This document shows positions 8,355 through 16,196 of a stretch of 64,000 nt of DNA, one piece after another. A program made the position numbers and the translations under genes. Source of the stretch: an uncultured Sphingomonadaceae bacterium (GTDB taxonomy: Bacteria; Pseudomonadota; Alphaproteobacteria; Sphingomonadales; Sphingomonadaceae); the NCBI GenBank assembly GCA_903871605.1, contig CAIQHF010000018.1:101245-165244 (forward strand), given 5' to 3'. A model generated the notes under the pieces. The model was not told where the DNA came from. It saw only the letters and a program-made list of their open reading frames with translations, and ran no database searches. Position 1 is the first letter of the stretch. Each line of letters opens with the position of its first letter.

Positions 8355-9146
8355 TCAGCGCCAGCCTGCGTCGACGAAATAATCATGCCCGGTGCACATT
8401 CGCGCATCGTCGGATGCGAGGAACAGCGTGAGCGCCGCGACGTCGGCGGGCTGGACGCGCTGCTTGAGACATTGCGCACCGATGATCTCGGCCTCGCCCT
8501 CGGGCGTGTACCATTGCAGCTGGCGTGGCGTCTCGACATTGCCGGGGACGATCGTGTTGACGCGGATGCCGTGGCCGCCGAGGTCGCGCGCCATCGCGCG
8601 CGTCATGCCCTCGATCGCGGCCTTGGCGGTCTGATAGAGCACGAGATCGGGCAGCGCCAAATGCCAGCTGATCGATCCGAAATTGAGGATGACGCCGCGC
8701 CCCGCCTGCTTCATCCCGGGGATCACCGCCTGAGCGGCGAAGAACAAATGGCGCAGATTGACCGCCATCCGATTGTCCCAATAGGCGGGCGTCACGTCCT
8801 CGATCTCGTGGCGGTCGTCGTTGGCGGCGTTGTTGACGAGGATGTCGATCCCGCCGCCGAGCGCATGCGTGAGACGCGCGATGGTGGCACCGAGCGCATC
8901 GAGATCGGTCAGGTCGCAGCGTTCGAAGATCGGCTGGTGCGCCGCGCCGGCCGAAAGCTGGTCGACGAGCGCGCGCGAAGCCTCCAGCGCGATATCGACG
9001 AAGGCGACCTTCGCGCCCTGTGCGACGAAGCCCTCGACCAGCGCCGCGCCGATCCCGCTGCCGCCACCGGTGACGAGTACGCGCGCGTCGCGAAGACTCG
9101 GGTAGATCGCGCCGGACCCGACGGGCGTAGCCGTGCCTCCGCCCAT
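8355..9146 (-). CDS. xylB: NAD-dependent D-xylose (pentose) 1-dehydrogenase, SDR family
   Basis: Oxidises a pentose at C1 to the aldonolactone, the first step of the Weimberg pathway. The 263-residue protein has the SDR cofactor motif TGGGSGIG, the NNAANDDRH segment, catalytic Ser in NFGSISWHLAL and the YQTAK active-site pair. The combination NDDRH, WYTPEGEAEI, AQCLKQR and CTGHDYFVDAGWR matches Caulobacter XylB as I recall it, which is much more specific than generic SDR similarity. L-arabinose is also possible as substrate. The ATG at 9146 overlaps the xylX stop by one base (TGATG), indicating translational coupling; an in-frame GTG at 9149 is the alternative. Confidence 0.88.
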   Translation of the reverse strand: MGGGTATPVGSGAIYPSLRDARVLVTGGGSGIGAALVEGFVAQGAKVAFVDIALEASRALVDQLSAGAAHQPIFERCDLTDLDALGATIARLTHALGGGIDILVNNAANDDRHEIEDVTPAYWDNRMAVNLRHLFFAAQAVIPGMKQAGRGVILNFGSISWHLALPDLVLYQTAKAAIEGMTRAMARDLGGHGIRVNTIVPGNVETPRQLQWYTPEGEAEIIGAQCLKQRVQPADVAALTLFLASDDARMCTGHDYFVDAGWR

Positions 9147-10279
9147 CACGCCACCCGCCCCGGCGCGAGCAGGCCCCGCTCGGCGAGATTGCTCATCAGT
9201 GCGCCGATGCCCATCGACCAGGGCGCCGCTGCCGCCGAGGTGGTGACGCGATTGACCAGCCGCCCGAGGCGATCGGACGAGATCGTCACGACGTCGCCGG
9301 GTTTGTGGGTGAAGCCGCGGCCGGGCTCGTCGCGGTCCTCGGTCGGTGCGAACAGCGTCCCCAGGAAGAGCGCGAAGCCGTCGGGATATTGATGCTCGCT
9401 GAGCGTCTGGCGGACGAGATCGTCGGGATCGCGGCTGATCTGGTCCATCGAGCTCGAGCCCGTCAGGCGATAGCCGTCCTCGCCCTCGATCACCAGATCG
9501 ACATGCGCCGAGCGGACGTCGTCCATGCCGAACCCGTCGTCGAACAGCCGGATCAGCGGGCCGAGCGAGCAGGACGCATTATTGTCCTTCGCCTTGCCCA
9601 GAAGCAGCGCCGAGCGCCCTTCGAAATCGCGGAGATTGACGTCGTTGCCGAGCGTCGCGCCGACCACCGCGCCCGTCGCATCGACGATCAGCACGACCTC
9701 CGGCTCGGGATTGTTCCAGGTCGAGTCCGAGCGGACGCCGATTTCGGCGCCCCAGCCGACCGTCGCGAGCACCGGCGACTTGGTGAAGATCTCGGCATCC
9801 GGGCCGATCGCGACCTCGAGATATTGCGACCACATGCCGTCGTCGATCAGCGCCGCCTTGAGCGCTGCCGCCTCCGAGCTTCCCGGCACGACGCGGCGGA
9901 TGCTCCCGCCGATCCGCTCCTCGAGTCGGCCGCGGACGGCGGCTGCCGCCTGCGCGTCGCCGCGCGCGCGTTCCTCGATGACGCGTTCGATCGCCGAGAC
10001 GGCGAAGGTCACACCCGACGCCTTGACGCACTGCAGATCGATCGGGCTGAGCAGATCGAGCGAGTCGGGCGATCCGAGCGACCGACCGGCGGCCGGATCG
10101 AAGGCGCGCGCCTGGATCAGCGCGGACACCGTCGGCGCGACACCGCTCATGTCGAAGGCTTCGCCATGCCGGACGAGGATCGGGCTCGGCCCCTGGGCCA
10201 TTGCTGCGCGCCCGAGGAACGTGCCCTGCAGCCAGTCCGCAGGCATCGCGCCGGCCGCGGTGAAGCCTTGCCTTTCCAT
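9146..10279 (-). CDS. xylX: 2-keto-3-deoxy-D-xylonate (pentonate) dehydratase, FAH family
   Basis: Dehydrates 2-keto-3-deoxypentonate to alpha-ketoglutarate semialdehyde. The 377-residue protein belongs to the fumarylacetoacetate hydrolase fold and shows the XylX-specific segments CVKASGVTFAVSAIERVIEE, WNNPEPEVVL, LGNDVNLRDFEGRSALLL and FALFLGTLFAP. The metal-binding Glu/Asp cluster lies in the WNNPEPE region. It is the first gene of a xylX-xylB-symporter unit. GAGAGGA precedes the ATG at 10279, and a LacI-type operator lies 26 bp upstream. The other Weimberg genes (xylonolactonase, xylonate dehydratase, semialdehyde dehydrogenase) are not in this window. Confidence 0.9.
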   Translation of the reverse strand: MERQGFTAAGAMPADWLQGTFLGRAAMAQGPSPILVRHGEAFDMSGVAPTVSALIQARAFDPAAGRSLGSPDSLDLLSPIDLQCVKASGVTFAVSAIERVIEERARGDAQAAAAVRGRLEERIGGSIRRVVPGSSEAAALKAALIDDGMWSQYLEVAIGPDAEIFTKSPVLATVGWGAEIGVRSDSTWNNPEPEVVLIVDATGAVVGATLGNDVNLRDFEGRSALLLGKAKDNNASCSLGPLIRLFDDGFGMDDVRSAHVDLVIEGEDGYRLTGSSSMDQISRDPDDLVRQTLSEHQYPDGFALFLGTLFAPTEDRDEPGRGFTHKPGDVVTISSDRLGRLVNRVTTSAAAAPWSMGIGALMSNLAERGLLAPGRVA

Positions 10280-10304
10280 AATCCTCTCGATCGCTCTCTT
10301 GATT

Positions 10305-10318
10305 TGATAGCGCTACCA
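10305..10318. promoter_or_regulatory. LacI-family operator upstream of xylX
   Basis: TGATAGCGCTACCA fits the LacI/GalR pattern TGNTARCGYTANCA and shares its first 11 bases with the operator at 5732. It sits about 26 bp upstream of the xylX start, where repressor binding would block transcription of xylX-xylB-symporter. The 200 bp further upstream contains no convincing gene. Confidence 0.7.
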
Positions 10319-10529
10319 TCGCCGTGTTGCGTCAACGCTGTCAAGATGCGCTGCGCGCAGGGACGGGCCTGGCTAGCGCAGGCCTTACGGTGGGTGCGGC
10401 GCGCTCTGCTCGGTTACGGCCCAACCCCGCGCGCGGGGCGACCGCTGATCCGGGCCGGTCGATCGGGGCCGCACAGCTTGCCATGGGCGAGCGTGGGGTG
10501 ACGGGCGCGTCGGTCTCAGCTCGTCGGGT

Positions 10530-11264
10530 CTAGCGCGCTTCGAGCCCGATATTGCCGTTGTGCAGCCGCAGGCGGAGCGTGTTCTGATAATAGGCGACGG
10601 TCTGATATTGGCCGACGAGGATGGGCAGCTCGATCAGCTGCCTGTCGTCGAGCGTGGCGGCGAGCGTTTGCCATGTCTCATCGCTGATCATCGCATCGTC
10701 ATGCAGCTCTTCGGTGGCGCGCAGAATGGCACGGTCATGGTCGCTCCACCCGGGTTCCTCGGAGCCCCGAGTGATCCGATCGATCTCCACCACATCGATC
10801 CCAACCTTTTTCGCCACCATCACATGCTCGCCCCATTCGTACGGCGCCTGGCACAGCCAGCCGATGCGGAGCACCGCAAGCTCGCGGTCGCGCGGCGAAA
10901 GCGTGCCGCGGGCGAGCAATTGTATGCCGATGTCGGTCTGCGCCGCGAACAGATCGGGGTGGCGCAGCATCGTCAACACAATCTCTGACAAGCGCCCGGA
11001 CTTGGCGGCATCGCCGTCGGAGTCGCTCGCGCCGTCGCCCTCGAGATATTGCGTGACGATCGCCTTCTCACGCGAATCGAGCGCCGTGTTGACCTCGGCC
11101 ATACGGATCAGGATCGATTGCAGGCCTTGCGACGGCCCGTCGATCTCGAGCGGCGACAATCGCGGGCCGTCGCCAAGGATCGACGCGGTGCGCTGTGCGG
11201 CGCTTGGCGGGGCGGGGCGTTTCGCGCCGTTGCGGCCCATTCGGTCCGTCTTGGCTGTTGTCAT
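10530..11264 (-). CDS. Carboxymuconolactone decarboxylase (CMD) / AhpD-like family protein
   Basis: A 244-residue protein whose centre carries the CMD fold: HPDLFAAQTDIGIQLLARGTLSPRDRELAVLRIGWLCQAPYEWGEHVMVAKKVGI, followed by LIELPILVGQYQTVAYYQNTLRLRL. The CxxE-H arrangement has a Cys in WLCQAPYEWGEH but lacks the second Cys of the AhpD CxxC redox pair. Proteins of this type are often annotated as CMD-family without a proven reaction. I place the start at 11264 (MTTAKTDRMG); an upstream extension of about 30 residues is possible but looks non-coding. It stands alone, downstream of nothing obvious, and points toward the xyl unit. Confidence 0.8.
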   Translation of the reverse strand: MTTAKTDRMGRNGAKRPAPPSAAQRTASILGDGPRLSPLEIDGPSQGLQSILIRMAEVNTALDSREKAIVTQYLEGDGASDSDGDAAKSGRLSEIVLTMLRHPDLFAAQTDIGIQLLARGTLSPRDRELAVLRIGWLCQAPYEWGEHVMVAKKVGIDVVEIDRITRGSEEPGWSDHDRAILRATEELHDDAMISDETWQTLAATLDDRQLIELPILVGQYQTVAYYQNTLRLRLHNGNIGLEAR

Positions 11265-11432
11265 GCCGAGTTTTCCGTTCAAACGCTGCGTATTGGGCGC
11301 CCCCGATTGCCATCGTGCGCGCGGCGCGGCCACCCATGGTGCACCGCGCCGCATGCTGTTCGCACGTGCGATGAATGCGGGCGGACGGCAGTTTGCCGGA
11401 ATCGCGCCTGCCGATGCGCCGGCGGGCGCCGA

Positions 11433-12809
11433 TCATCCCCTCGGGAGGAGCAGCCCGACCTCGAGCCCGCCGAGCTCCGACGCGCCGAGATCGAGCGATC
11501 CGCCGTGCAGTTCGGCCAGCTCGCGACTGATCGGGAGGCCGAAGCCGTGGCCGCTGGGCTGCTCGTCGAGCCGTCGGCCCTTGGTGAGCACCGCGCTAAT
11601 ATGCGCCTCGCTCATGCCCGGGCCGTCGTCGGCGATCGTGACGCGGACCTCGCCGCCGATCTCGCGCGCGCGGATCAGGACGCGCGAGCGCGCCATGCGC
11701 CAGCCATTGTCGAGCAGATTGCCGAGCAGTTCGTCGAGATCCTGTGGATCGCAACGAACCCGCAGCGGGGCCGCAACGTCGATCTCGGCGCGGATGCCGC
11801 GGTCGGCATGGATGCGGCGCATCGCCTCGACCAGATCCGCGATGCAGCCGCGCAGCGAGACGATGGCGCTTGCGGCCGCGCCGGGTTCGGCGGCGCGCGC
11901 CCGCCCGAGATGGTGGCGTATCTGTCCCTCCATCCGCGCGACCTGCGCGCTCAGATGGCCATCGGGATCCGCCGAGGCACGATCGAGATCGAGCCGCAGC
12001 GTCGCCAGCGGGGTCTTCAGCCCATGCGCGAGGTTGGCGACATGGCCGCGCGCGCGCGCCAGCGCCTGCTCGTTGGCGATGATGAGCGCGTTGAGTTGCT
12101 CGACCAGCGGCAGCAATTCGGTCGGCTCGTCGACTTCGACATGCCGCAACCGCCCCAGGCGGACGTCGCCGAGCAGGCCGGTTAGTCGCGAGAGCGGGCG
12201 CAGCCCGATCCGTAGCTGCACGACGAGCGCGAGCGCCAGGAAGCTGCCCAGTAGCAGCAGCGAGACGAGCAGCGGTAGCATCGCCGCGCGCCACGGCCGC
12301 TCGACGATGTCGCGCGGGGCGGCCGCGACGACGAGCACCGCGCCGCGCGGCGTCGCCAGCTCGACGATCCGGTAATGGAGTGGCCGGCCGGTCGCATCGA
12401 TGCCGTCGAGCGGGTGGGGGCGCGCGGGATCGCCCCACGGCCGGTGGCGCGCGGATCTCTGATCGAAGGGATGCGCCCAGTGCCGGTCCGGCGGCAGCGG
12501 CAGCTCGGCCGATCCGAGCGAGGCCGAGCGCAGCATGCGATCCGGCGCGACAACCTCCCATGCCCAGCCCGATCCCGGCGCATCATAGGGCGGCAGGTCG
12601 ATCGCGCGCCGGGGGTCGAGCGTGCCGTCGGGCCTCGCCGCGCGGGCGACCACCGCGATCTGCGCGTCGAGCCGCTCGTCGAGCCCGTGCATGACGAAAT
12701 GCTCGAGCACCGCGCCGATCGCCAGGCCGGCAAGGACCAGCGCGACGATCGTCGCCACGCCCGCGGTGACCAGCAGGCGCCCCGTCAGCGATCGCGGCAG
12801 CACGCGCAT
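11433..12809 (-). CDS. Sensor histidine kinase (PhoQ-like)
   Basis: A 458-residue inner-membrane kinase. Transmembrane helix 1 is at about residues 14-36 and helix 2 at about 175-200, with a periplasmic sensor loop of about 140 residues between them. The phosphoacceptor box is HVANLAHGLKTPLATLRLDL, of the AHxLKTPL type seen in PhoQ relatives, and the ATPase domain has NLLDNGWRMA (N box), ADDGPGM (G1) and GHGFGLPIS (G2). The ATG overlaps the stop of the upstream response regulator by one base, so the two are co-translated. The signal is unknown; PhoQ-type sensors often respond to divalent cations or envelope stress. Confidence 0.92.
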   Translation of the reverse strand: MRVLPRSLTGRLLVTAGVATIVALVLAGLAIGAVLEHFVMHGLDERLDAQIAVVARAARPDGTLDPRRAIDLPPYDAPGSGWAWEVVAPDRMLRSASLGSAELPLPPDRHWAHPFDQRSARHRPWGDPARPHPLDGIDATGRPLHYRIVELATPRGAVLVVAAAPRDIVERPWRAAMLPLLVSLLLLGSFLALALVVQLRIGLRPLSRLTGLLGDVRLGRLRHVEVDEPTELLPLVEQLNALIIANEQALARARGHVANLAHGLKTPLATLRLDLDRASADPDGHLSAQVARMEGQIRHHLGRARAAEPGAAASAIVSLRGCIADLVEAMRRIHADRGIRAEIDVAAPLRVRCDPQDLDELLGNLLDNGWRMARSRVLIRAREIGGEVRVTIADDGPGMSEAHISAVLTKGRRLDEQPSGHGFGLPISRELAELHGGSLDLGASELGGLEVGLLLPRG

Positions 12810-13468
12810 CAGCCCCCCGTCAGCCGATAGCCGAGCCCGCGCACCGTCTCGATCAGCGACGTGCCGATCTTGCGCCGCAGCCGCCCGATGATGACCTCGA
12901 GCGAATTGGAATCGACGTCGGCATCGCCCTCATAGACACGTTCGAGCAGATCGAGCCGCTCGACGACGGCCTCCTTGCGCAGCATCAGGCACGACAGGAC
13001 GCGCCACTCAAACGCGGTAAGACGGAGCGGCAAGCCGTCGAGCTGGAACTGCCCGGTCTGCGCCTCGAAGCTGAGCGGGCCGCAGTGAAGCACGCTCGCG
13101 GCATGGCCGGCGGCGCGGCGGACCAGCGCGCGCAGCCGCATCACCAGTTCCTCGACGCGAAACGGCTTGACCATATAGTCGTCCGCGCCGGCCTTGAACC
13201 CCTGCACCTTGTCCGACCAGGCATCGCGTGCGGTCAGGATCAGCACGGGAAGGGTTCGGCCCGCCGCACGCCATTGCGCCAATACAGATAGGCCGTCACC
13301 GCGCGGCAGGCCGAGATCGAGAATGGCGACGTCATAGGCTTCGGTCTCGCCGAGATGGCCGCCATCCTCGCCATTGTCCGCGATATCGACCGCGAAGGAT
13401 TCGGCGCGCAGTGCGCGCGCGATCGAGCTTGCGAGCACGGCATCGTCTTCGACCATCAGCACGCGCAT
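12809..13468 (-). CDS. Response regulator, OmpR/PhoP family
   Basis: A 219-residue DNA-binding regulator. The receiver domain has the acidic pair at residues 7-9 (VEDD), phospho-acceptor Asp51 in ILDLGLPRGD, and Lys in DDYMVKPF. The C-terminal winged helix is recognisable by LTAFEWRVLSCLM and SLEVIIGRLRRKIG with the terminal hairpin ETVRGLGYRLTGG. I use the ATG at 13468 because it begins exactly at the receiver domain (MRVLMVEDD). It forms an overlapping pair with the PhoQ-like kinase and is divergent from the OB-fold protein gene at 13582, a plausible target. Confidence 0.93.
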   Translation of the reverse strand: MRVLMVEDDAVLASSIARALRAESFAVDIADNGEDGGHLGETEAYDVAILDLGLPRGDGLSVLAQWRAAGRTLPVLILTARDAWSDKVQGFKAGADDYMVKPFRVEELVMRLRALVRRAAGHAASVLHCGPLSFEAQTGQFQLDGLPLRLTAFEWRVLSCLMLRKEAVVERLDLLERVYEGDADVDSNSLEVIIGRLRRKIGTSLIETVRGLGYRLTGG

Positions 13469-13581
13469 CGTCACCTCTCCCGCGGCGCTACGCCACCGCG
13501 CTAAACCGAAACTGAACGAGCCCATTCAGCGCCGGTCGGGCGGCAGCGGGTAGCAAGGGCACCTTCCTCAAGGAGATCCCG

Positions 13582-14091
13582 ATGTCCACGTTCGAATCCC
13601 ACCCCCTCGCCTCGCAGCGGCTCAAACTCGGTCTCGCCGCGGTCGGCCTGCTGGCGATAGGCGGCGTCGCCGGCGGCGCGATCAGTCATGAATTCCGCCC
13701 GCCGATCGAGATGGCGCCGACGCACATCGTCGCGATCCGCAATCTCGCAGCATCTGCCGGGATCGTCACCATCAAGGGCCGCGTCGCCGAAAGCTTCGGC
13801 AGCCGCCTGGTGATCGACGACGGCACCGGCAGGACGCTGGTCGATGGCGGCCCGCGTAGCGAGACCGATGGCTTGGCGCCGGTGGGTGCGATCGTCTCGG
13901 TGCAGGGGCGGTTCGATCGAAGCAGCTTCCATCCATCCTTCCTGGTCGATGCGTCGGGCACGGTGACGCCGCTCGGCCACCCTCGCCACCATGGTCCGCA
14001 CGATGAGGATGCGGGCGGGCCCGATCGTGGCCCGCCGCCGCCCCCGGCTTCGACGCCGCCGACACCGCCTGCGCCGGCCACGGCAGGCTGA
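13582..14091 (+). CDS. Membrane-anchored OB-fold-like protein of unknown function
   Basis: A 169-residue protein not assigned to a named family. Residues about 17-37 form a single hydrophobic anchor or uncleaved signal (LGLAAVGLLAIGGVAGGAI). Residues about 55-118 alternate beta-prone segments (VTIKGRVAESFGSRLVIDDG, TLVDGG, GAIVSVQGRF), like a small OB fold of the NirD/YgiW or cytochrome-maturation type. The tail is a His- and Asp-containing Pro-rich stretch (PRHHGPHDEDAGG, then poly-Pro/Ala/Thr). AAGGAG precedes the ATG. It is divergent from the two-component pair with about 110 bp between, and YgiW-type OB-fold proteins often accompany QseBC/PhoPQ-like systems, so joint regulation is likely. 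Confidence 0.72.
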   Translation: MSTFESHPLASQRLKLGLAAVGLLAIGGVAGGAISHEFRPPIEMAPTHIVAIRNLAASAGIVTIKGRVAESFGSRLVIDDGTGRTLVDGGPRSETDGLAPVGAIVSVQGRFDRSSFHPSFLVDASGTVTPLGHPRHHGPHDEDAGGPDRGPPPPPASTPPTPPAPATAG

Positions 14092-14490
14092 GCGCGGCCG
14101 ATCGGATACCGACATCCCGATCCGCCTTTGGCAGGATGGCCGCGCGGCAGGATGGCTGTGCATTGCGGTCATCCTGCATCGGACGGCCACGACGGTGCCA
14201 CCGTGTGATCGGATCGGAGCGCGATCGGCATCCGATCGTGCGGCGGCATCGGAGGAGGCCGTCTGCTTGTCGTCGCGTCTCGGCGTCTTCGGTCGCGCGC
14301 CTGCGCGGAGCCGTAATGGCGCTTCGGCATGCGGAACGCCCGATCATGCTCTCCGACGGAGCGAGCCGCAGGCCGCCGCCCCCAAAAAAACCGCACGCCT
14401 TCGGGCAAGCGCACCGGAATAACGCCCGTCGTCCGGGCTATCGATCGGCTGGCGACCCCGCCCCGCGGCGGGCGCCACCGCCAATAGCCG
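14092..14490. other. Intergenic region without a convincing gene
   Basis: About 400 bp between the OB-fold gene and the small minus-strand gene. Open frames are present on both strands, but their products are Arg/Ser/Ala-rich shadow translations without domains. No RNA gene was recognised. Confidence 0.5.
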
Positions 14491-14679
14491 TCAGCCGACC
14501 GCCAATAGGTCGCGGAGCCTCTCTTGCTGGACCGGCCGGCCTGCCAGAATGGTAAGAGCTCCGATCGGCTGACCGCCTTGATCGACACAGGGCATCGCGG
14601 CAAGATGCTGGCTGATCCAGTCGGCGGCACTGGAATAGCGATCCGCGGTTTCTTTGAAACCGGCGATGAAATCTTCCAT
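14491..14679 (-). CDS. Small hypothetical protein (62 aa)
   Basis: Begins MEDFIAGFKETADRYSSAA and ends in a helical segment RPVQQERLRDLLAVG. It has a balanced amino-acid composition unlike the surrounding shadow frames. The ATG at 14679 is preceded by GGGGAAG at suitable spacing. No signal peptide or membrane segment is seen and I do not recognise a family. It is divergent from the cell wall hydrolase gene. Confidence 0.5.
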   Translation of the reverse strand: MEDFIAGFKETADRYSSAADWISQHLAAMPCVDQGGQPIGALTILAGRPVQQERLRDLLAVG

Positions 14680-14863
14680 CTTGCTTCCCCTCGTTTGCCG
14701 ATTCGTAGCAGGAGCGCGATTCGGAGGGAATCCCATAAATTGCCCGCCAGCCAGGTTGCGCCGGATGATCGGCGCCGCGGCCGACGGCAGCTTTGCGATG
14801 CCGCTTTCGCGCAACCTGCTACAGCGCGCATCCGAAACGCCGAGCCCGCAGAGAGACCCGTAT

Positions 14864-16090
14864 ATGATGATGCACGTCCCCGATGCATGGCGGCTTCGGC
14901 GCGCGTCGCTGATCGTCGCCGCCATCGTCGCGACGCTGGCGATCGTCGCGGTGGCGTGGCGGCCGGCGAACAGGACGATATCGGCGACTCGACCTCGGGT
15001 GCCGCATGCCTCGCCGGTGCTGCCCGTCGCGCCCAGGCCGATCCCCGAGCCGATGAAGGTCGCGGCGCTGACGCCCGATCAAGCGCGCGCGTCGAACGCG
15101 GCCGTGCCACTCGCTCCCCACCGCGACGTTTTCGCAACGCCATTCGTGTACGGCGGCAGCGGGCAGGATCGCGCCGCAGCCCGATCATGCCTCGCCGCCG
15201 CGGTCTATTACGAGGCGGGCGACGATGCCGTGGGCGAGCAGGCCGTGGCGCAGGTCATCCTCAATCGCCTCCGCCATCCGGCATTTCCCAAGACGATCTG
15301 CGGCGTCGTCTTTCAAGGCTCGGCGCGGGACAGCGGATGCCAGTTCACGTTCAGCTGCGACGGGTCGCTCGCGCGCACCCCGCCCGCCGCGGCCTGGGCG
15401 CGTGCGCGCGCCATAGCGGATGCGGCGCTGACGGGATTCGTCGCCCGGGGCATCGGATGGGCGACCTATTATCATGCCGATTGGGTCGTCCCCTATTGGC
15501 GCGATACGCTCGACAAGATTGCGGTCGTGCATGGTCAGATCTTCTATCGCTGGCGCGGTCCATGGGGACGCTCCGCCGCATTCTCCGGCCGCGCCTTGTC
15601 GCCCGAATGGCTCGATCCGAAGATCGCCGCGCTGGCCGATCCCGCAGCCGCGGCCGAGGCGGCAGCGTCCGATGACGACGCGGGCCCCGCGCGCACCTCA
15701 TTGTCGGTCGCCGGCGTATCGCGCGCCGCGCTCAAGGGCGCGATCGTCCGCCTCAAGGACGATGATGCCGGCCAATATGTGCTGCAATTGGCGCCGAATG
15801 CGCCCGCGGGCACATTTGCCGTCACGGCCTTCACGATCTGCGCGGACAGGCCCGACTGCCTGATATTGGCATGGGCCGACGAACGCGATGTTCCGCGCAC
15901 ATTGCCGGTGTTGCCGATCGCGATGCGCACGATGGCGTTCATGTACCGCAAGAGCAGCCTGCTGGGCGACGCGCGCCCCTATTGGGACTGCCGTCGTTAT
16001 CCCCGCTCGGTCAGGGGGCAGTGTCTTCCGGGCAGCGCGCCGTTGGCCGTTCGCGCAGCGGCGGGGTCAGATCGACGCGACCGCCGATGA
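14864..16090 (+). CDS. SleB-like cell wall hydrolase
   Basis: A 408-residue membrane-anchored protein. An N-terminal hydrophobic helix (residues about 15-35, ASLIVAAIVATLAIVAVAW) is followed by a proline-rich linker. The hydrolase_2/SleB domain follows at about residues 105-215: CLAAAVYYEAGDDAVGEQAV with the catalytic Glu, VILNRLRHPAFPKTICGVVFQ, and CQFTFSCDG. The C-terminal 170 residues are a less conserved domain ending in a Cys-containing segment. SleB-type enzymes are lytic transglycosylases that cut peptidoglycan glycan strands; non-spore-formers use them in envelope remodelling. Three consecutive in-frame ATGs (14864, 14867, 14870) could be the start. Confidence 0.85.
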   Translation: MMMHVPDAWRLRRASLIVAAIVATLAIVAVAWRPANRTISATRPRVPHASPVLPVAPRPIPEPMKVAALTPDQARASNAAVPLAPHRDVFATPFVYGGSGQDRAAARSCLAAAVYYEAGDDAVGEQAVAQVILNRLRHPAFPKTICGVVFQGSARDSGCQFTFSCDGSLARTPPAAAWARARAIADAALTGFVARGIGWATYYHADWVVPYWRDTLDKIAVVHGQIFYRWRGPWGRSAAFSGRALSPEWLDPKIAALADPAAAAEAAASDDDAGPARTSLSVAGVSRAALKGAIVRLKDDDAGQYVLQLAPNAPAGTFAVTAFTICADRPDCLILAWADERDVPRTLPVLPIAMRTMAFMYRKSSLLGDARPYWDCRRYPRSVRGQCLPGSAPLAVRAAAGSDRRDRR

Positions 16091-16196
16091 CAGACGGATG
16101 GCGTCCGACGTCGGGTGCCTCCGGCACCATGCGCGAGCGGATAGGCCGATGGCGCTGCGTCGCGCAATTCGTGCCGTCGGCGCCACGCGGTCGCGA

